In this document: in pieces, positions 8,431 to 17,435 of the stretch
Position numbering within the stretch: the first letter of the stretch is position 1
How the letters are laid out: each line of letters begins with the position of its first letter
Assembly (NCBI GenBank): GCA_040755095.1
Contig: JBFMBH010000009.1
Coordinates: forward strand, 19,032 to 58,302
Source of the DNA: Thermodesulfobacteriota bacterium
GTDB lineage: Bacteria > Desulfobacterota > Desulfobulbia > Desulfobulbales > JBFMBH01
Direction of reading: 5' to 3'
Length of the DNA stretch: 39,271 nt
Made by a program: the position numbers and the translations under genes
Notes under the pieces: model-generated
Seen by the model: the letters and a program-made list of their open reading frames with translations, nothing else
Told to the model about the DNA's origin: nothing
Databases searched by the model: none

Positions 8431-9606
8431 ATGCAGAAACAACCGGAAGGGGCCGCCCGAGTGGTCGCTGTCCCTGCCCCGGCCCGGCCCCGGATCAGGC
8501 TGCGCCACGACCGCATCCGCCTGTCGGTGCTCTTCGGCGCCGCGGTCTTCGCGGGCTATCTCCTGGCGGGCTGCGCGGATGAGCCGCCGGCCCCCGGTCC
8601 GCCGGCCCCGTCCGCTGCCCCCCTGGCGGTGCCGGCCGCCGGCGCCTATCTGGGCGCCTACATCGACTTCGGCGAGGCCGAGGATACCGTCACCCTGGAG
8701 GCCATCGAGGCCTATGAGACCCTGGTCGGCAAGCATCAGGCCATCATCGCCTCGTCGAGCTTCTGGGGGGAGGAGAGCTTTCCCCAGAAGAACCTGGAGC
8801 TCATCGCCCGGCACGGCGCCGTGCCGCTGGTCTACTGGTCGCCCTGGGACCGGCCGTACAGCCAGAGCCAACCTCCCGACCGCTTCCGTCTGGACGCCAT
8901 CCTGGCCGGGACCTGGGATGGCTACCTCGACCGGTGGGCCGATGGCGCCCGGGCGTACGGGCGGCCAATCCTGGTGGCCTGGGGCCTGGAGATGAACGGC
9001 CACTGGTTCCCCTGGTCCGGCTGCCATTACGGCGGCGGCACCCCGGCGCCCGCCGGCGGCTTCGCCGGTCCGGCGCTGTACAAGGCGGCTTTTCGGCATG
9101 TGGTGGACCGGGTGCGGGCCCGGGGGGCCGGAAACATCCAGTGGGTCTTCCACGTCAACCACCTGAGCTTCCCGGCGGAGCCCTGGAATGCCTTCGCCCA
9201 GTACTATCCGGGGGCGCAATACGTTGACTGGCTGGGGGTGAGCATCTACGGCAAGCAGTTTGCCGCCAGCGACTGGCTGACCTTCCGGCAGGCCAGCGAG
9301 GCCGCCTTCCGGGAGCTGGCTGCGCTGGACCCGAGCAAGCCGATCATGGTGGCCGAATTCGGGGTGGGGGAGTATCCGCAGGCGGGCAGCAAGGCGGACT
9401 GGCTGCAGGAGGCGCTTGCGGTGATGCGCGACGAGCAGCCGCGGGTCAAGGCTGCGGTGTACTGGCACGAGCGCTGGCAAAACGCCGACGAGAGCTACTC
9501 CAACCTGCGGGTCAACTCCTCGCCGGCTGCCCTGGCCGCCTTCCGGGAGCAGGTGTCCGACCCCCACTGGCTGCCGCGACCGCAGCTGGCCCCGGCCTCC
9601 CGCTAA
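8431..9606 (+). CDS. GH26-like glycoside hydrolase lipoprotein
   Basis: A 391-residue protein. A basic N-region and hydrophobic segment end in the lipobox LAG-C48, so it is probably a lipid-anchored envelope protein; the 30-residue N-region is unusually long. The catalytic domain fits glycoside hydrolase family 26. Glu187 in WGLEMNGHWFPW is the expected acid/base, Glu309 in IMVAEFGVGEY the nucleophile, and WVFHVNH and DWLGVSIYG are family strands. GH26 enzymes cut beta-1,4-mannans or beta-1,3/1,4-glucans and several act on bacterial exopolysaccharides. Lying 72 bp after the synthase fusion, it probably trims or releases that polymer. Its TAA (9604-9606) overlaps the convergent kinase's stop at 9603-9605. 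Substrate is not determined. Confidence 0.82.
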   Translation: MQKQPEGAARVVAVPAPARPRIRLRHDRIRLSVLFGAAVFAGYLLAGCADEPPAPGPPAPSAAPLAVPAAGAYLGAYIDFGEAEDTVTLEAIEAYETLVGKHQAIIASSSFWGEESFPQKNLELIARHGAVPLVYWSPWDRPYSQSQPPDRFRLDAILAGTWDGYLDRWADGARAYGRPILVAWGLEMNGHWFPWSGCHYGGGTPAPAGGFAGPALYKAAFRHVVDRVRARGAGNIQWVFHVNHLSFPAEPWNAFAQYYPGAQYVDWLGVSIYGKQFAASDWLTFRQASEAAFRELAALDPSKPIMVAEFGVGEYPQAGSKADWLQEALAVMRDEQPRVKAAVYWHERWQNADESYSNLRVNSSPAALAAFREQVSDPHWLPRPQLAPASR

Positions 9607-11777
9607 GCTGGCGACTCCTGGGAGACCGGCAGCCAGGCCTCGAAGCAGGCCCCCTGCCCGGGCTGGTTGAAGAGGTTGATGCCGCCCCCCAGCCGCTCCA
9701 TGATCTGGAGACAGAGGTGCAGGCCGAGACCGGTCCCCTTCCCGGATGGCTTGGTGGTGAAGAAGGGATCGAAGATGAAGGCCACCTGGTCCGGCGGCAC
9801 GCCGGTGCCGTTGTCCTGGACCCGGACAACGACCCGCTGCTCGACCAGGGCGGTGGACACCGTCACCGCGCCCTGGAAATCCGGGGTCACGGCCTGTTTG
9901 TCCTCCACCGCCTGGCGGGCGTTGGCGAGGAGGTTCAGCACCACCTGCTCCAGCTCGCCGGCCACCGCCGAGACCGCCGGCAGCTCGCTGGCGTATGCCT
10001 CCACCAGCTCGATACCCCGAGCCCGGAACTGGTGCCGGCACAGGGACAGGGCGTCCTGGGCCACGGCCTTGACGTCCACCGGCTGGCGGCTGGCATCGGT
10101 GCGGCCGAAGCTGCGCACATGCTCGATGAGCCGGCTGATGCGCTCGACGTTGCCCAGTACCCGGGGGATATCCTTCTCCAGCATGGCGGCACTGTCCAGG
10201 GAGCCCCGCCGCAGCCGGGCGGCCCAGGCCTGCAAGGTGACGCTGATCACCGACAGGGGCTGGTTGATCTCGTGGGCCATGGCGGTGGCCATCTGGCCCA
10301 GGGCGGCCATGCGGCCGCTGTGGGCCATGGCCGCCTGCCGGGCCTCCCGCTCCTTCTGCAGGACCAGCGCCTGCTCCGCCTTCTTGAGCTGGGTGATGTC
10401 CCGGAAGTCCTCGATCATGCCCAGGAGCCGGCCCTCCGGATCCCGGAACGGACGAACGGTCAGCAGGCAGGGGAAGACCCGGCCGTCCGGGGCGACCTTG
10501 TCCACCTCCATCTCCACATGCTCGTCCCCGGCCATGATCCGGGTCAAAGGACAGTCGCCGGTGCGGCACATGGTGCCGGGCATGACCTCGTGACACGCCC
10601 GCCCCTGCCAGTCGTGATCGCCGATCCCCAGCATGGCCAGGTAGGTGCGGTTGGCCCGCAGCATGCGGAATTCCGTATCCACCACCCGCATGCCGCCGGC
10701 TGCGGTGTTGAAGATCTGGTCCAGCTCCCCGTACGAGCGGTTGATGGCGTTCTTCAGGCGCAGCACGTGCAGGCCCGCGCCGACCACGCTGAGCAGGAGG
10801 ACCATGAAGCCGAGAATCACCGGCCAGTAGGTTCGGGCCACCTGGGCCAGGTCCACCCGGTCCAGATCCTGGTAGGGGCCCAGGTGCAGCTCCCGCAGGC
10901 AGTCGTGCACCGGCTGGTAGTTCGAGGGGATGGTCCAGCCGGCGCACTTGGCCGCCCTGGCTGCCGGAGAGTCGGCAGGCATGGCCAGGAGGGCCACGGC
11001 CACCTTTTCGGCCAGGCCGTCCGGGGTCTGCCGCAGCTTGGCCATGGGCCACTCGGGATAGGCGCGGGTGGAATGGGGAAAAGGCAGGGACTCGCCATCT
11101 GGCACATGATCGTGGATGACCCTGAGATCCGCCAGGCGGATCTTGCCTTCCGCCTCCATCTTTTCCAGGGTGTCGGTCCGGACGCAGCCAACATCCGCCT
11201 CGCCGTTCAGAACGGCCAGCACCACCTCGTCGTGGGTGCCGGCAAAGCGGAGTGACGCGAAGTCCCGCTCCGGCCAGATCCCCTTCGCCCGCAGCTCCCG
11301 CAGGACCATCAGCCAGCCGCCCAGGGAGGTGGGGTCCACGGCCTGCACCCTCTTGCCCCGGAGATCGGTCATTTTCTGGATATCGTGCCGCTCCTGCCGG
11401 CAGACCACGAGACCGCCGAACAAGGCGTGGCTTTGGCCCCGATTCCAGTTCTTCAGGGAGGCGATGCGGCTGACCCCGTACCGGGACTCGATCTCCACGT
11501 AGATGCCGGAATTGACCAGGATGAAATCGACCCGCCCGGCTGCCGCCACCGCATCGATCTCCTCGAAGGCCAGGGGCACGATCCGGAAGCGCACGCCCGG
11601 GATGCTGGCGGACAGATAGTCGGCGGTGGCCGCCCAACGCTCCAGGCATTGCTGGCGGCCGCGGTTGGCCAGCACACCCAGCCGCACCTCCGCCTCTCCA
11701 GCCCAGCTGAGGGGGCTTACGCCCAGCAGGAGCCAGCCCAGGATCAGGCTGCAGACGAGAGCACACCGGCGCTTCAT
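9603..11777 (-). CDS. Sensor histidine kinase with periplasmic PhnD-like binding domain
   Basis: A 724-residue membrane kinase from the ATG at 11777 (a GTG lies two codons earlier). A signal-like hydrophobic N-terminus is followed by a periplasmic domain of about 280 residues resembling phosphonate/phosphite ABC binding proteins (PhnD type), with motifs such as RVDFILVNSGIYVEIE and GEADVGCVRTD. One TM helix at about 317-341 leads to a PAS domain, then an HisKA box with phospho-acceptor His502 in MAHEINQPLS, and an HATPase domain with N-box Asn615/Asn619, DNGTG at 655-659, and GTGLGL from about 681. The fusion implies direct ligand sensing by the kinase. No response regulator is adjacent. Its promoter is seen at 11836-11865. 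Convergent four-base overlap with the GH26 gene. Confidence 0.9.
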   Translation of the reverse strand: MKRRCALVCSLILGWLLLGVSPLSWAGEAEVRLGVLANRGRQQCLERWAATADYLSASIPGVRFRIVPLAFEEIDAVAAAGRVDFILVNSGIYVEIESRYGVSRIASLKNWNRGQSHALFGGLVVCRQERHDIQKMTDLRGKRVQAVDPTSLGGWLMVLRELRAKGIWPERDFASLRFAGTHDEVVLAVLNGEADVGCVRTDTLEKMEAEGKIRLADLRVIHDHVPDGESLPFPHSTRAYPEWPMAKLRQTPDGLAEKVAVALLAMPADSPAARAAKCAGWTIPSNYQPVHDCLRELHLGPYQDLDRVDLAQVARTYWPVILGFMVLLLSVVGAGLHVLRLKNAINRSYGELDQIFNTAAGGMRVVDTEFRMLRANRTYLAMLGIGDHDWQGRACHEVMPGTMCRTGDCPLTRIMAGDEHVEMEVDKVAPDGRVFPCLLTVRPFRDPEGRLLGMIEDFRDITQLKKAEQALVLQKEREARQAAMAHSGRMAALGQMATAMAHEINQPLSVISVTLQAWAARLRRGSLDSAAMLEKDIPRVLGNVERISRLIEHVRSFGRTDASRQPVDVKAVAQDALSLCRHQFRARGIELVEAYASELPAVSAVAGELEQVVLNLLANARQAVEDKQAVTPDFQGAVTVSTALVEQRVVVRVQDNGTGVPPDQVAFIFDPFFTTKPSGKGTGLGLHLCLQIMERLGGGINLFNQPGQGACFEAWLPVSQESPA

Positions 11778-11835
11778 GATCACGATTCCACACCAAGTCT
11801 GGAGGTTACCGGTCCTTCCCTGAGCCCATTGGTAT

Positions 11836-11865
11836 GGTATACGCTGGCCGGCCGGCCCCTGTCAA
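11836..11865 (-). promoter_or_regulatory. Sigma70-type promoter of the PhnD-domain histidine kinase
   Basis: On the minus strand TTGACA (11865-11860) is followed after 18 bp by TATACC (11841-11836). This is a perfect -35 and a good -10, about 60 bp before the kinase start, in an otherwise GC-rich gap. Confidence 0.6.
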
Positions 11866-11903
11866 TCGCCCCGCTACCGCCGGACCGCGCCGCCGCTCGG
11901 CCC

Positions 11904-12764
11904 TCAGCCGGCGGCGATCAGAAAGACACCGGCAACGATCACCGCCGCGCCCAGGAGGCGGCTGGCGGCCTGCGGCTCGCGGAAGAAGAGCCAGCCCCAC
12001 AGGGTAGACAGGAGAAGGCTCACCCGCTTGACACCGATCATGTAGGCCACCGGGGCCCGGCTGACGGCAGCGAAATGGGCCACCGCCATGACGGCGACGG
12101 TGATGCCGATCGCCAGACCCAGCCCGGGCCAACGGCAAGCCTCCTGCCGCACCTGCGGCCGGCTTGCGGCCCAGGGGGCCAGCGCCAGCGCCACCACCGG
12201 GGCGTAGAAGCCGGCCACGAACAGGGGCGAGGAATGCTGGATCAAAAGCTTGCCCAGGGTGGCAGTGAGGCTGAAGAGGACCGCCACCAGGACCATCAGC
12301 CGGGAGCCCGGCTCGCGGCCGATCGCCCGGATCGGCTCCAGAAGGCCGGTGCGCGCCTGCCCCAGGTTGAGGACATAGATGCCGGTAGCCACCGCCAGCA
12401 CCCCTGCCGCCCCCTGGGCAGAAACCTCTTCACCCAGGATCAGGCGTGGCACCACCAGGAGGAAGACCGGCGTCAACCCCAGGAAGGGAATGGTCAGCCC
12501 CAGGGGAGACAGGCGGATGGCCCGCAGATAGAGGAGCCAGGCGGTGATCTCCAGCGGCAGTGCCGCCGCCAGGGCCAGCCAGAAGACCCGGTCCAGGGAC
12601 GGCCACTCCACGGCCAGCAGCGCCGCGAGACAAAAAGGGGCCGCGTAGAGGAAGCGGATCCAGACATTGGCCAGATCCGAGACCTCCCGGCTGAGCCGTT
12701 TGGACAGGACGTCACCGGCCGACTGTCCCAGGGCCGCCACCAGTGCAAGAAAAAGCCAGCTCAT
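11904..12764 (-). CDS. EamA/DMT-family transporter
   Basis: A 286-residue protein with about ten TM helices in two homologous halves, the architecture of the drug/metabolite transporter (EamA) superfamily. The first half has the SxxDVxSKRLS-like loop after helix 1 and a proline-rich TIPFLGLTPVFLL helix. The second half has the ALGKLLIQHSSPLFVAGFY segment that opens EamA repeats, and ends with FFREPQAASRLLGAAVIVAGVFLI. Such proteins export or import amino acids, nucleobases, sugars or other metabolites; the substrate cannot be inferred here. The ATG at 12764 starts right at the first TM helix; an in-frame start eight codons earlier at 12788 is also possible. Divergent to the beta-propeller gene at 13004. 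Confidence 0.85.
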   Translation of the reverse strand: MSWLFLALVAALGQSAGDVLSKRLSREVSDLANVWIRFLYAAPFCLAALLAVEWPSLDRVFWLALAAALPLEITAWLLYLRAIRLSPLGLTIPFLGLTPVFLLVVPRLILGEEVSAQGAAGVLAVATGIYVLNLGQARTGLLEPIRAIGREPGSRLMVLVAVLFSLTATLGKLLIQHSSPLFVAGFYAPVVALALAPWAASRPQVRQEACRWPGLGLAIGITVAVMAVAHFAAVSRAPVAYMIGVKRVSLLLSTLWGWLFFREPQAASRLLGAAVIVAGVFLIAAG

Positions 12765-12869
12765 CCCCGTAGGGCCCTCAAGAAACATCGGCCACCAGAG
12801 CGGACTTCCGGCGTTTCATCCATTCGGATGCGCCCCGCATGGCAACTCTCGCTGATCACGCCGCCCCGG

Positions 12870-12899
12870 TTGACGGCAGGTCCCCATTTCCGGTATGAC
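12870..12899 (+). promoter_or_regulatory. Candidate promoter for the beta-propeller/peptidase pair
   Basis: TTGACG (12870-12875), an 18-bp spacer, then TATGAC (12894-12899), about 105 bp before the ATG at 13004. Each hexamer is close to consensus. It would drive both coupled genes. Confidence 0.42.
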
Positions 12900-13003
12900 C
12901 CAGAAAGAACCGCCGCGCCGGCCGGTCCGGTCCATCCAGCCCCGGCGTCCCAGGACTCCCACCGGTCCAGTCCCAGACCCAATCTGTCCCTGGAGGCAAT
13001 CCC

Positions 13004-14071
13004 ATGCCCATGCCCCGCCTGCTGATGCCCGTGGCCGCCCTGGCCCTGCCCCTGTCCTTGGCCGCAGCGGCTGCGGCCGCCGAGCCGGCCACCGGCCAGG
13101 AGCCGCACCTGGCCAACGTCACCCAGCTCACCACTGACGGCGACAACGGCGAGGCCTACTTCTCCTGGGATGGCCGCCGCCTCATCTTCCAGTCCAACCG
13201 GGGGGATCGGGGCTGCGACCGCATCTGGACCATGGCTACGGACGGCAGCGACCTGCGGCTGGTCAGCCCGGATCACGGCGTCCACACCTGCTCCTTCTTC
13301 TTCCCGGACGGCCGGATCGTCTTTGCCAGCACCAGCCACCTCCCCGGCGACTGCCCGCCCCGCCCGGCACCGCCGGCGGGCAGCCACTACGTCTGGCCGC
13401 TCTTTCCGTACGACATCCTTGTGGCCCAGGCCGACGGCTCTGACCCCAAACGGCTCACCGACAACCCGGGCTACGATGCCGAGCCCGTCGTCTCGGCGGA
13501 CGGCCGTCACATCGTCTTCGGCTCCCAGCGGGACGGTGACTTTGACATCTACCTCATGGATGCCGATGGCAGCAACGTCCGGCGTCTCACCGACCGGGTC
13601 GGCTACGATGGCGGTCCCTGGTTTTCGCCGGACGGCACCCGGATCGCCTGGCGGGCCTGGTACCCGGAGACCGCCGAGGAGCTGGCCCAGTGGCAGCAGT
13701 GCCTGGCCGGCAGCTACATCGTGCCCTTTCCCCTGGACATCTGGGTGATGAGCGCCGACGGCTCCGGCAAGACCCGGCTGGTGGCCAACGGCGCCACCAA
13801 CTGGGCGCCCTCCTGGCACCCGGACGGCCGGCGGCTGGTGTTCTCCAGCAACATGGACGACTGGCGGCCCGAGATCAACAAGTTCGGCGGCAACTTCGAG
13901 CTCTACCTCGTCAACAGCGACGGCACCGGTCTTGAGCGCCTGACCTTCAACAAGACCTTCGACAGCTTCCCCATGTTCTCCCCGGACGGCCGCAAGCTGG
14001 CCTTCGCCTCCAACCGCAACCCGGAAAAGCCCCGGGCCACCGACATCTTCATCGCCGACTGGGTGGAATGA
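13004..14071 (+). CDS. Secreted TolB-like beta-propeller (PD40 repeat) protein
   Basis: A 355-residue protein with a cleavable signal peptide of about 26 residues (hydrophobic run then AAAAA-EPATG). The rest is about six PD40/TolB-type blades with the recurring pattern of FSPDGRRLxFxSxRxG and the blade-closing DIYLMDADGSNVRRLT type. This is the WD40-like propeller of TolB and of tricorn/DPP-IV-type proteins, usually a protein- or peptide-binding platform in the periplasm. An upstream TGGAGG sits at a suitable distance from the ATG. The stop overlaps the next gene's start (ATGA at 14068-14071), so it is probably made together with the peptidase fusion and may present substrates to it or assemble with it. 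It lacks the N-terminal TolB domain, so it is not tolB. Confidence 0.8.
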   Translation: MPMPRLLMPVAALALPLSLAAAAAAAEPATGQEPHLANVTQLTTDGDNGEAYFSWDGRRLIFQSNRGDRGCDRIWTMATDGSDLRLVSPDHGVHTCSFFFPDGRIVFASTSHLPGDCPPRPAPPAGSHYVWPLFPYDILVAQADGSDPKRLTDNPGYDAEPVVSADGRHIVFGSQRDGDFDIYLMDADGSNVRRLTDRVGYDGGPWFSPDGTRIAWRAWYPETAEELAQWQQCLAGSYIVPFPLDIWVMSADGSGKTRLVANGATNWAPSWHPDGRRLVFSSNMDDWRPEINKFGGNFELYLVNSDGTGLERLTFNKTFDSFPMFSPDGRKLAFASNRNPEKPRATDIFIADWVE

Positions 14072-17000
14072 TGCCACACCACATACGCCTCAGTCCGCTG
14101 CCGGCCGCCCTGCTGCTGGCCGTCCTCGCCGGCCTGGCTGCCGTGCTGCCCGCCCAGGCCGCAGCCCCGGTGCACCATGACCTGGCGGTGCAGCTGTCGC
14201 CCGCCGAGCATCGTCTTGCCGCTAACGACACCATCACCTTCCCGGATGGGACCCCCCTGGAGGTGGAGATCCTCCTCCATGCCGGACTCAATCCCGGCAC
14301 CACCACCCCGGGCGCCCGGCTGAGCCCGCTCCCGCCGCAGCCGGAGGACGAGCCCCTGGCGCCCTACCGGCTGACGCGACCCGCCGGCGGAGGGCCGGTG
14401 ACCTTGACCTACAGCGGGTCCATCGACCACGATCCGGCGGCCGAGGGCCGGCAGTACGGCCGCAGCGTTGCCAGCTCGCCGGGCACCATCCGGCCGCAAG
14501 GGGTGGTGCTCCATGGCGGCTCGGGCTGGTATCCGCTGTTGCCGGAGCAGCCGGTGAGCGGCCGGGTGCGGGTGGAGCTGCCGGCCGGCTGGCAGGCCGT
14601 GGGCCAGGACCGGCGACTGGAGCGGCAGGCGGACGGAGAACGGGTCATCACCGCCTGGCAGGTGACCTCTCCCCAGGAAGAGCTCTACCTGGTGGCCGGC
14701 CCTTTCGTGGAGACCAGCCGGCCGGCAGGCGGGATCACCGCCTTCACCTTCCTGCGCCAGGACGATCCTGAGCTGGCCTGGCGCTACCTGGACGCCACCG
14801 CCGAGTACCTGACCCTCTACCAGGGCCTTTTGGGACCGTACCCGTATGCCTCTTTCTCCCTGGTGGAGAACTTCTGGGAGACCGGTTTCGGCATGCCGTC
14901 CTTCACCCTGCTGGGGTCGAAGGTGATCCGCTTCCCCTTCATCCTCACCTCGTCCTATCCCCACGAGATCCTCCACAACTGGTGGGGCAACGGCGTCTTC
15001 ATCGACTTTGCCCGCGGCAACTGGGCCGAAGGCCTGACCGCCTATCTGGCCGATCATCTGCTGAAAGAGCAGGGGGGCACGGATGCCGCCTACCGGGAGG
15101 CCACCCTGCACAAGTACACCGACTACGCCGCCTCCGGCCACGACCTGGCCCTGACCGCCTTCCGCAGCCGCCACAGCGCTGCCACCGAGGCGGTGGGCTA
15201 CGGCAAGGCGCTGATGCTCTTCCACATGCTGCGCCGCCAGCTGGGGGATGAGGTCTTCCTGGCCGGGCTGCGGGATTTCTTCGCCAGCCGCACCTTCCAG
15301 GTCGCCTCCTGGGCTGACCTGGAAGAGAGCCTGTCCCGCGCCGCCGGCCGGGATCTGGCGCCGTTTTTTCGCCAGTGGCTGGAGCGGACCGGGGCGCCGG
15401 AGCTGACCCTGGGGCCCACCTCGGTGCGCCCGGACGGGACCGGCTTCCTGCTCCGGGCCAAGCTCCTCCAGACCCAGACCGGGGAGCCCTATGCCCTCTT
15501 CGTGCCGTTGGCCGTCACCCTGGAGGGGGAGGAGGAGGTGCTCTGGCAGGAGGCGGCCATGAGCGGCCGGCAGCTGGACCTGGAGCTGCGGGTGGCGAAG
15601 AGGCCCCTGCGCCTGGAGGTGGATCCCCTTTTCGATCTCTTCCGGCGCCTGGCGAAGGCCGAGATTCCGCCAGCCTTTTCCGAGGCCCTGGGTGCGGCGG
15701 AGACCCTTTTTCTCCTGCCGGCGGCAGCTGCCGTCCAAGCCGGCGCGGCGTGTCAGGAGCTGGCCCGGGCCTGGACCGACGGCAGCACCGCCGCGGTCAC
15801 CGTGGCCGGGGAGGACACGGTAGCCGAGCTGCCCGCCACGGGCGCGGTGGTGGTGTGCGGCTGGGACAACCGGTGGCGTTCGGCGGTGGCGGACGCCCTC
15901 CAGGGGAAGGGAGCGGGCCTCACCGCCCAGGGCCTGACCCTGCCCTCAGGGCCGGTGGCCCGGGCCGAGCAGGGGGTGGTGCTGGCCGCCCGCCGGGGCG
16001 GGCCGGCCGGCCTGCCCCTGATCTGGCTGGGGGTGGACGATCCGGCCATGGCCGCTGCGGTGGGCCGCAAGCTGCCCCACTACCACAAGTACAGCTACCT
16101 GGCCTTTGCCGGCGCCGAGGCGAAAAACACCGGCAAGGGCCGGTGGCCGGTGGCCGACTCCCCCCTGGCCCGCCTTCTGGCCACCGGCAGCGAGAAGGCG
16201 CCACCCCGGGGCCGGCTGCCCCAACGCCAGCCCCTGGCCCAGCCAGCGGCCTCGGTCAGCGGCCAGCGGCTCCTGGCCGATGTCCGCTTTCTGGCCGCGC
16301 CGGAGCGGCAGGGCCGGGCCAGTGGCAGTGCCGGTGCCCGGGAAGCCGCGGCCTTCATCGCCGGCGCCTTCCGCCAGGCCGGGTTGACGCCGGCCGGCGA
16401 CCACGACGACTTCTTCCAGACCTGGGAGGAGCCGGCAACCGAAACCGGGGAGCCGATCCGGTTGACCAACGTGGTGGCCAAGCTGCCGGGCCGCGGCCAG
16501 GACCCGACGGCTGCGGCCATCGTCCTGGGCGCCCACTACGACGGCCTGGGCCTGGGGCCACCAGACGCGGCCAGCGGTGGCCAGATCCACGCCGGCGCCA
16601 ACGACAATGCCAGCGGCGTCGCCGTGCTCCTGGAGGTGGCCCGGATGCTGGGCCAGGGGGCCCGGCCTCTGGCCCGGCCCCTCTTTCTGGTGGCCTTCGA
16701 CGGCGAAGAGCTGGGCAAGAAGGGCTCCCGCCACTTTTTGGCCGCCAGCACCGCCTTGGCGGCCGACCGCTGCCAGGCCATGGTCAATCTGGATACCGTG
16801 GGCCGGCTCACCCAGGGGCCGGTGCTGGTCCTGGGCGCCGAGGGGAGCCCCGGCTGGCAGCCGCTCCTGGAGGCAGCCGGCGGCCGGTCAGGGGTGGGGG
16901 TGGCCTGCGTGCCGGTGGCCCTGGACAGCTCCGACCAGACCAGCTTCCAGGAGCGGGGCCTGCCAGCCGTCCAGCTCTTCGGCGGCCCGCCCCTGGAATA

Positions 17001-17418
17001 CCACACACCGGCCGACACCAGCGAGCGCATCGATCCGGCCAGTCTGGTTCAGGTGGCAAGCCTCACTCTGGAGGCGCTCCAGGCCCTGGCTGACCGGCCG
17101 CAGCCTCTGCCGGCCGGCCGGATGCCTGCGGCTGCCGGTGCTGCCGCCGGACCGCGCAGGAGCGGCATCGGCACCGTGCCGGACTTCACCTTCGCCGGGC
17201 CCGGTTACCGGCTGGCCGGGGTGGTGCCGGATTCGCCGGCCGCGGCCGCCGGTCTGGCCGCCGGCGACGTCATCCTGGCCGCCGATGGCAGCGGCATTGC
17301 CGGCATCAAGGACCTGGCCGCCCTCCTGCGCGCCGCCCGCCCGGGCCAGAGCGTCCAGCTCACCGTGGAGCGGGCGGGCAGCCGCCGGCAGGTCCCGGTG
17401 GTGCTGGCCGACCACTGA
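14068..17418 (+). CDS. M1 aminopeptidase-like / M28 peptidase / PDZ fusion, exported
   Basis: An 1116-residue protein with an N-terminal signal peptide (about 32 residues). The M1-like gluzincin domain carries H299-E-I-L-H303 followed by NWWGN and GNWAEG with Glu321 as third zinc ligand, one residue closer than in classical M1 enzymes. From about residue 740 an M28 domain has H823-Y-D825, AND846NASG, D878-GEE881 and a closing His979 in YHTPADT, the expected two-zinc ligand set. A PDZ domain occupies roughly 1040-1115 (GVVPDSPAAAAGLAAGDVI). Both zinc sites look intact, so the protein probably degrades peptides from the N-terminus in the periplasm or outside. It is translationally coupled to the upstream propeller protein. 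Two exopeptidase folds in one chain is unusual; either ATG at 14068 or 14071 could initiate. Confidence 0.85.
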   Translation: MMPHHIRLSPLPAALLLAVLAGLAAVLPAQAAAPVHHDLAVQLSPAEHRLAANDTITFPDGTPLEVEILLHAGLNPGTTTPGARLSPLPPQPEDEPLAPYRLTRPAGGGPVTLTYSGSIDHDPAAEGRQYGRSVASSPGTIRPQGVVLHGGSGWYPLLPEQPVSGRVRVELPAGWQAVGQDRRLERQADGERVITAWQVTSPQEELYLVAGPFVETSRPAGGITAFTFLRQDDPELAWRYLDATAEYLTLYQGLLGPYPYASFSLVENFWETGFGMPSFTLLGSKVIRFPFILTSSYPHEILHNWWGNGVFIDFARGNWAEGLTAYLADHLLKEQGGTDAAYREATLHKYTDYAASGHDLALTAFRSRHSAATEAVGYGKALMLFHMLRRQLGDEVFLAGLRDFFASRTFQVASWADLEESLSRAAGRDLAPFFRQWLERTGAPELTLGPTSVRPDGTGFLLRAKLLQTQTGEPYALFVPLAVTLEGEEEVLWQEAAMSGRQLDLELRVAKRPLRLEVDPLFDLFRRLAKAEIPPAFSEALGAAETLFLLPAAAAVQAGAACQELARAWTDGSTAAVTVAGEDTVAELPATGAVVVCGWDNRWRSAVADALQGKGAGLTAQGLTLPSGPVARAEQGVVLAARRGGPAGLPLIWLGVDDPAMAAAVGRKLPHYHKYSYLAFAGAEAKNTGKGRWPVADSPLARLLATGSEKAPPRGRLPQRQPLAQPAASVSGQRLLADVRFLAAPERQGRASGSAGAREAAAFIAGAFRQAGLTPAGDHDDFFQTWEEPATETGEPIRLTNVVAKLPGRGQDPTAAAIVLGAHYDGLGLGPPDAASGGQIHAGANDNASGVAVLLEVARMLGQGARPLARPLFLVAFDGEELGKKGSRHFLAASTALAADRCQAMVNLDTVGRLTQGPVLVLGAEGSPGWQPLLEAAGGRSGVGVACVPVALDSSDQTSFQERGLPAVQLFGGPPLEYHTPADTSERIDPASLVQVASLTLEALQALADRPQPLPAGRMPAAAGAAAGPRRSGIGTVPDFTFAGPGYRLAGVVPDSPAAAAGLAAGDVILAADGSGIAGIKDLAALLRAARPGQSVQLTVERAGSRRQVPVVLADH

Positions 17419-17435
17419 GCCGGGGAGAAAGCGCC

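Noticed and set aside
7690-11796. Very long minus-strand open frame (over 1300 codons)
   Set aside because: It crosses the antisense of the synthase and GH26 genes and an alternative frame of the kinase; its translation is Pro/Gly/Arg/Gln-rich with no domain. High GC leaves antisense frames open.
13004-14071. Assignment as tolB
   Set aside because: It has the propeller but not the N-terminal TolB domain, and no tol-pal genes are nearby.
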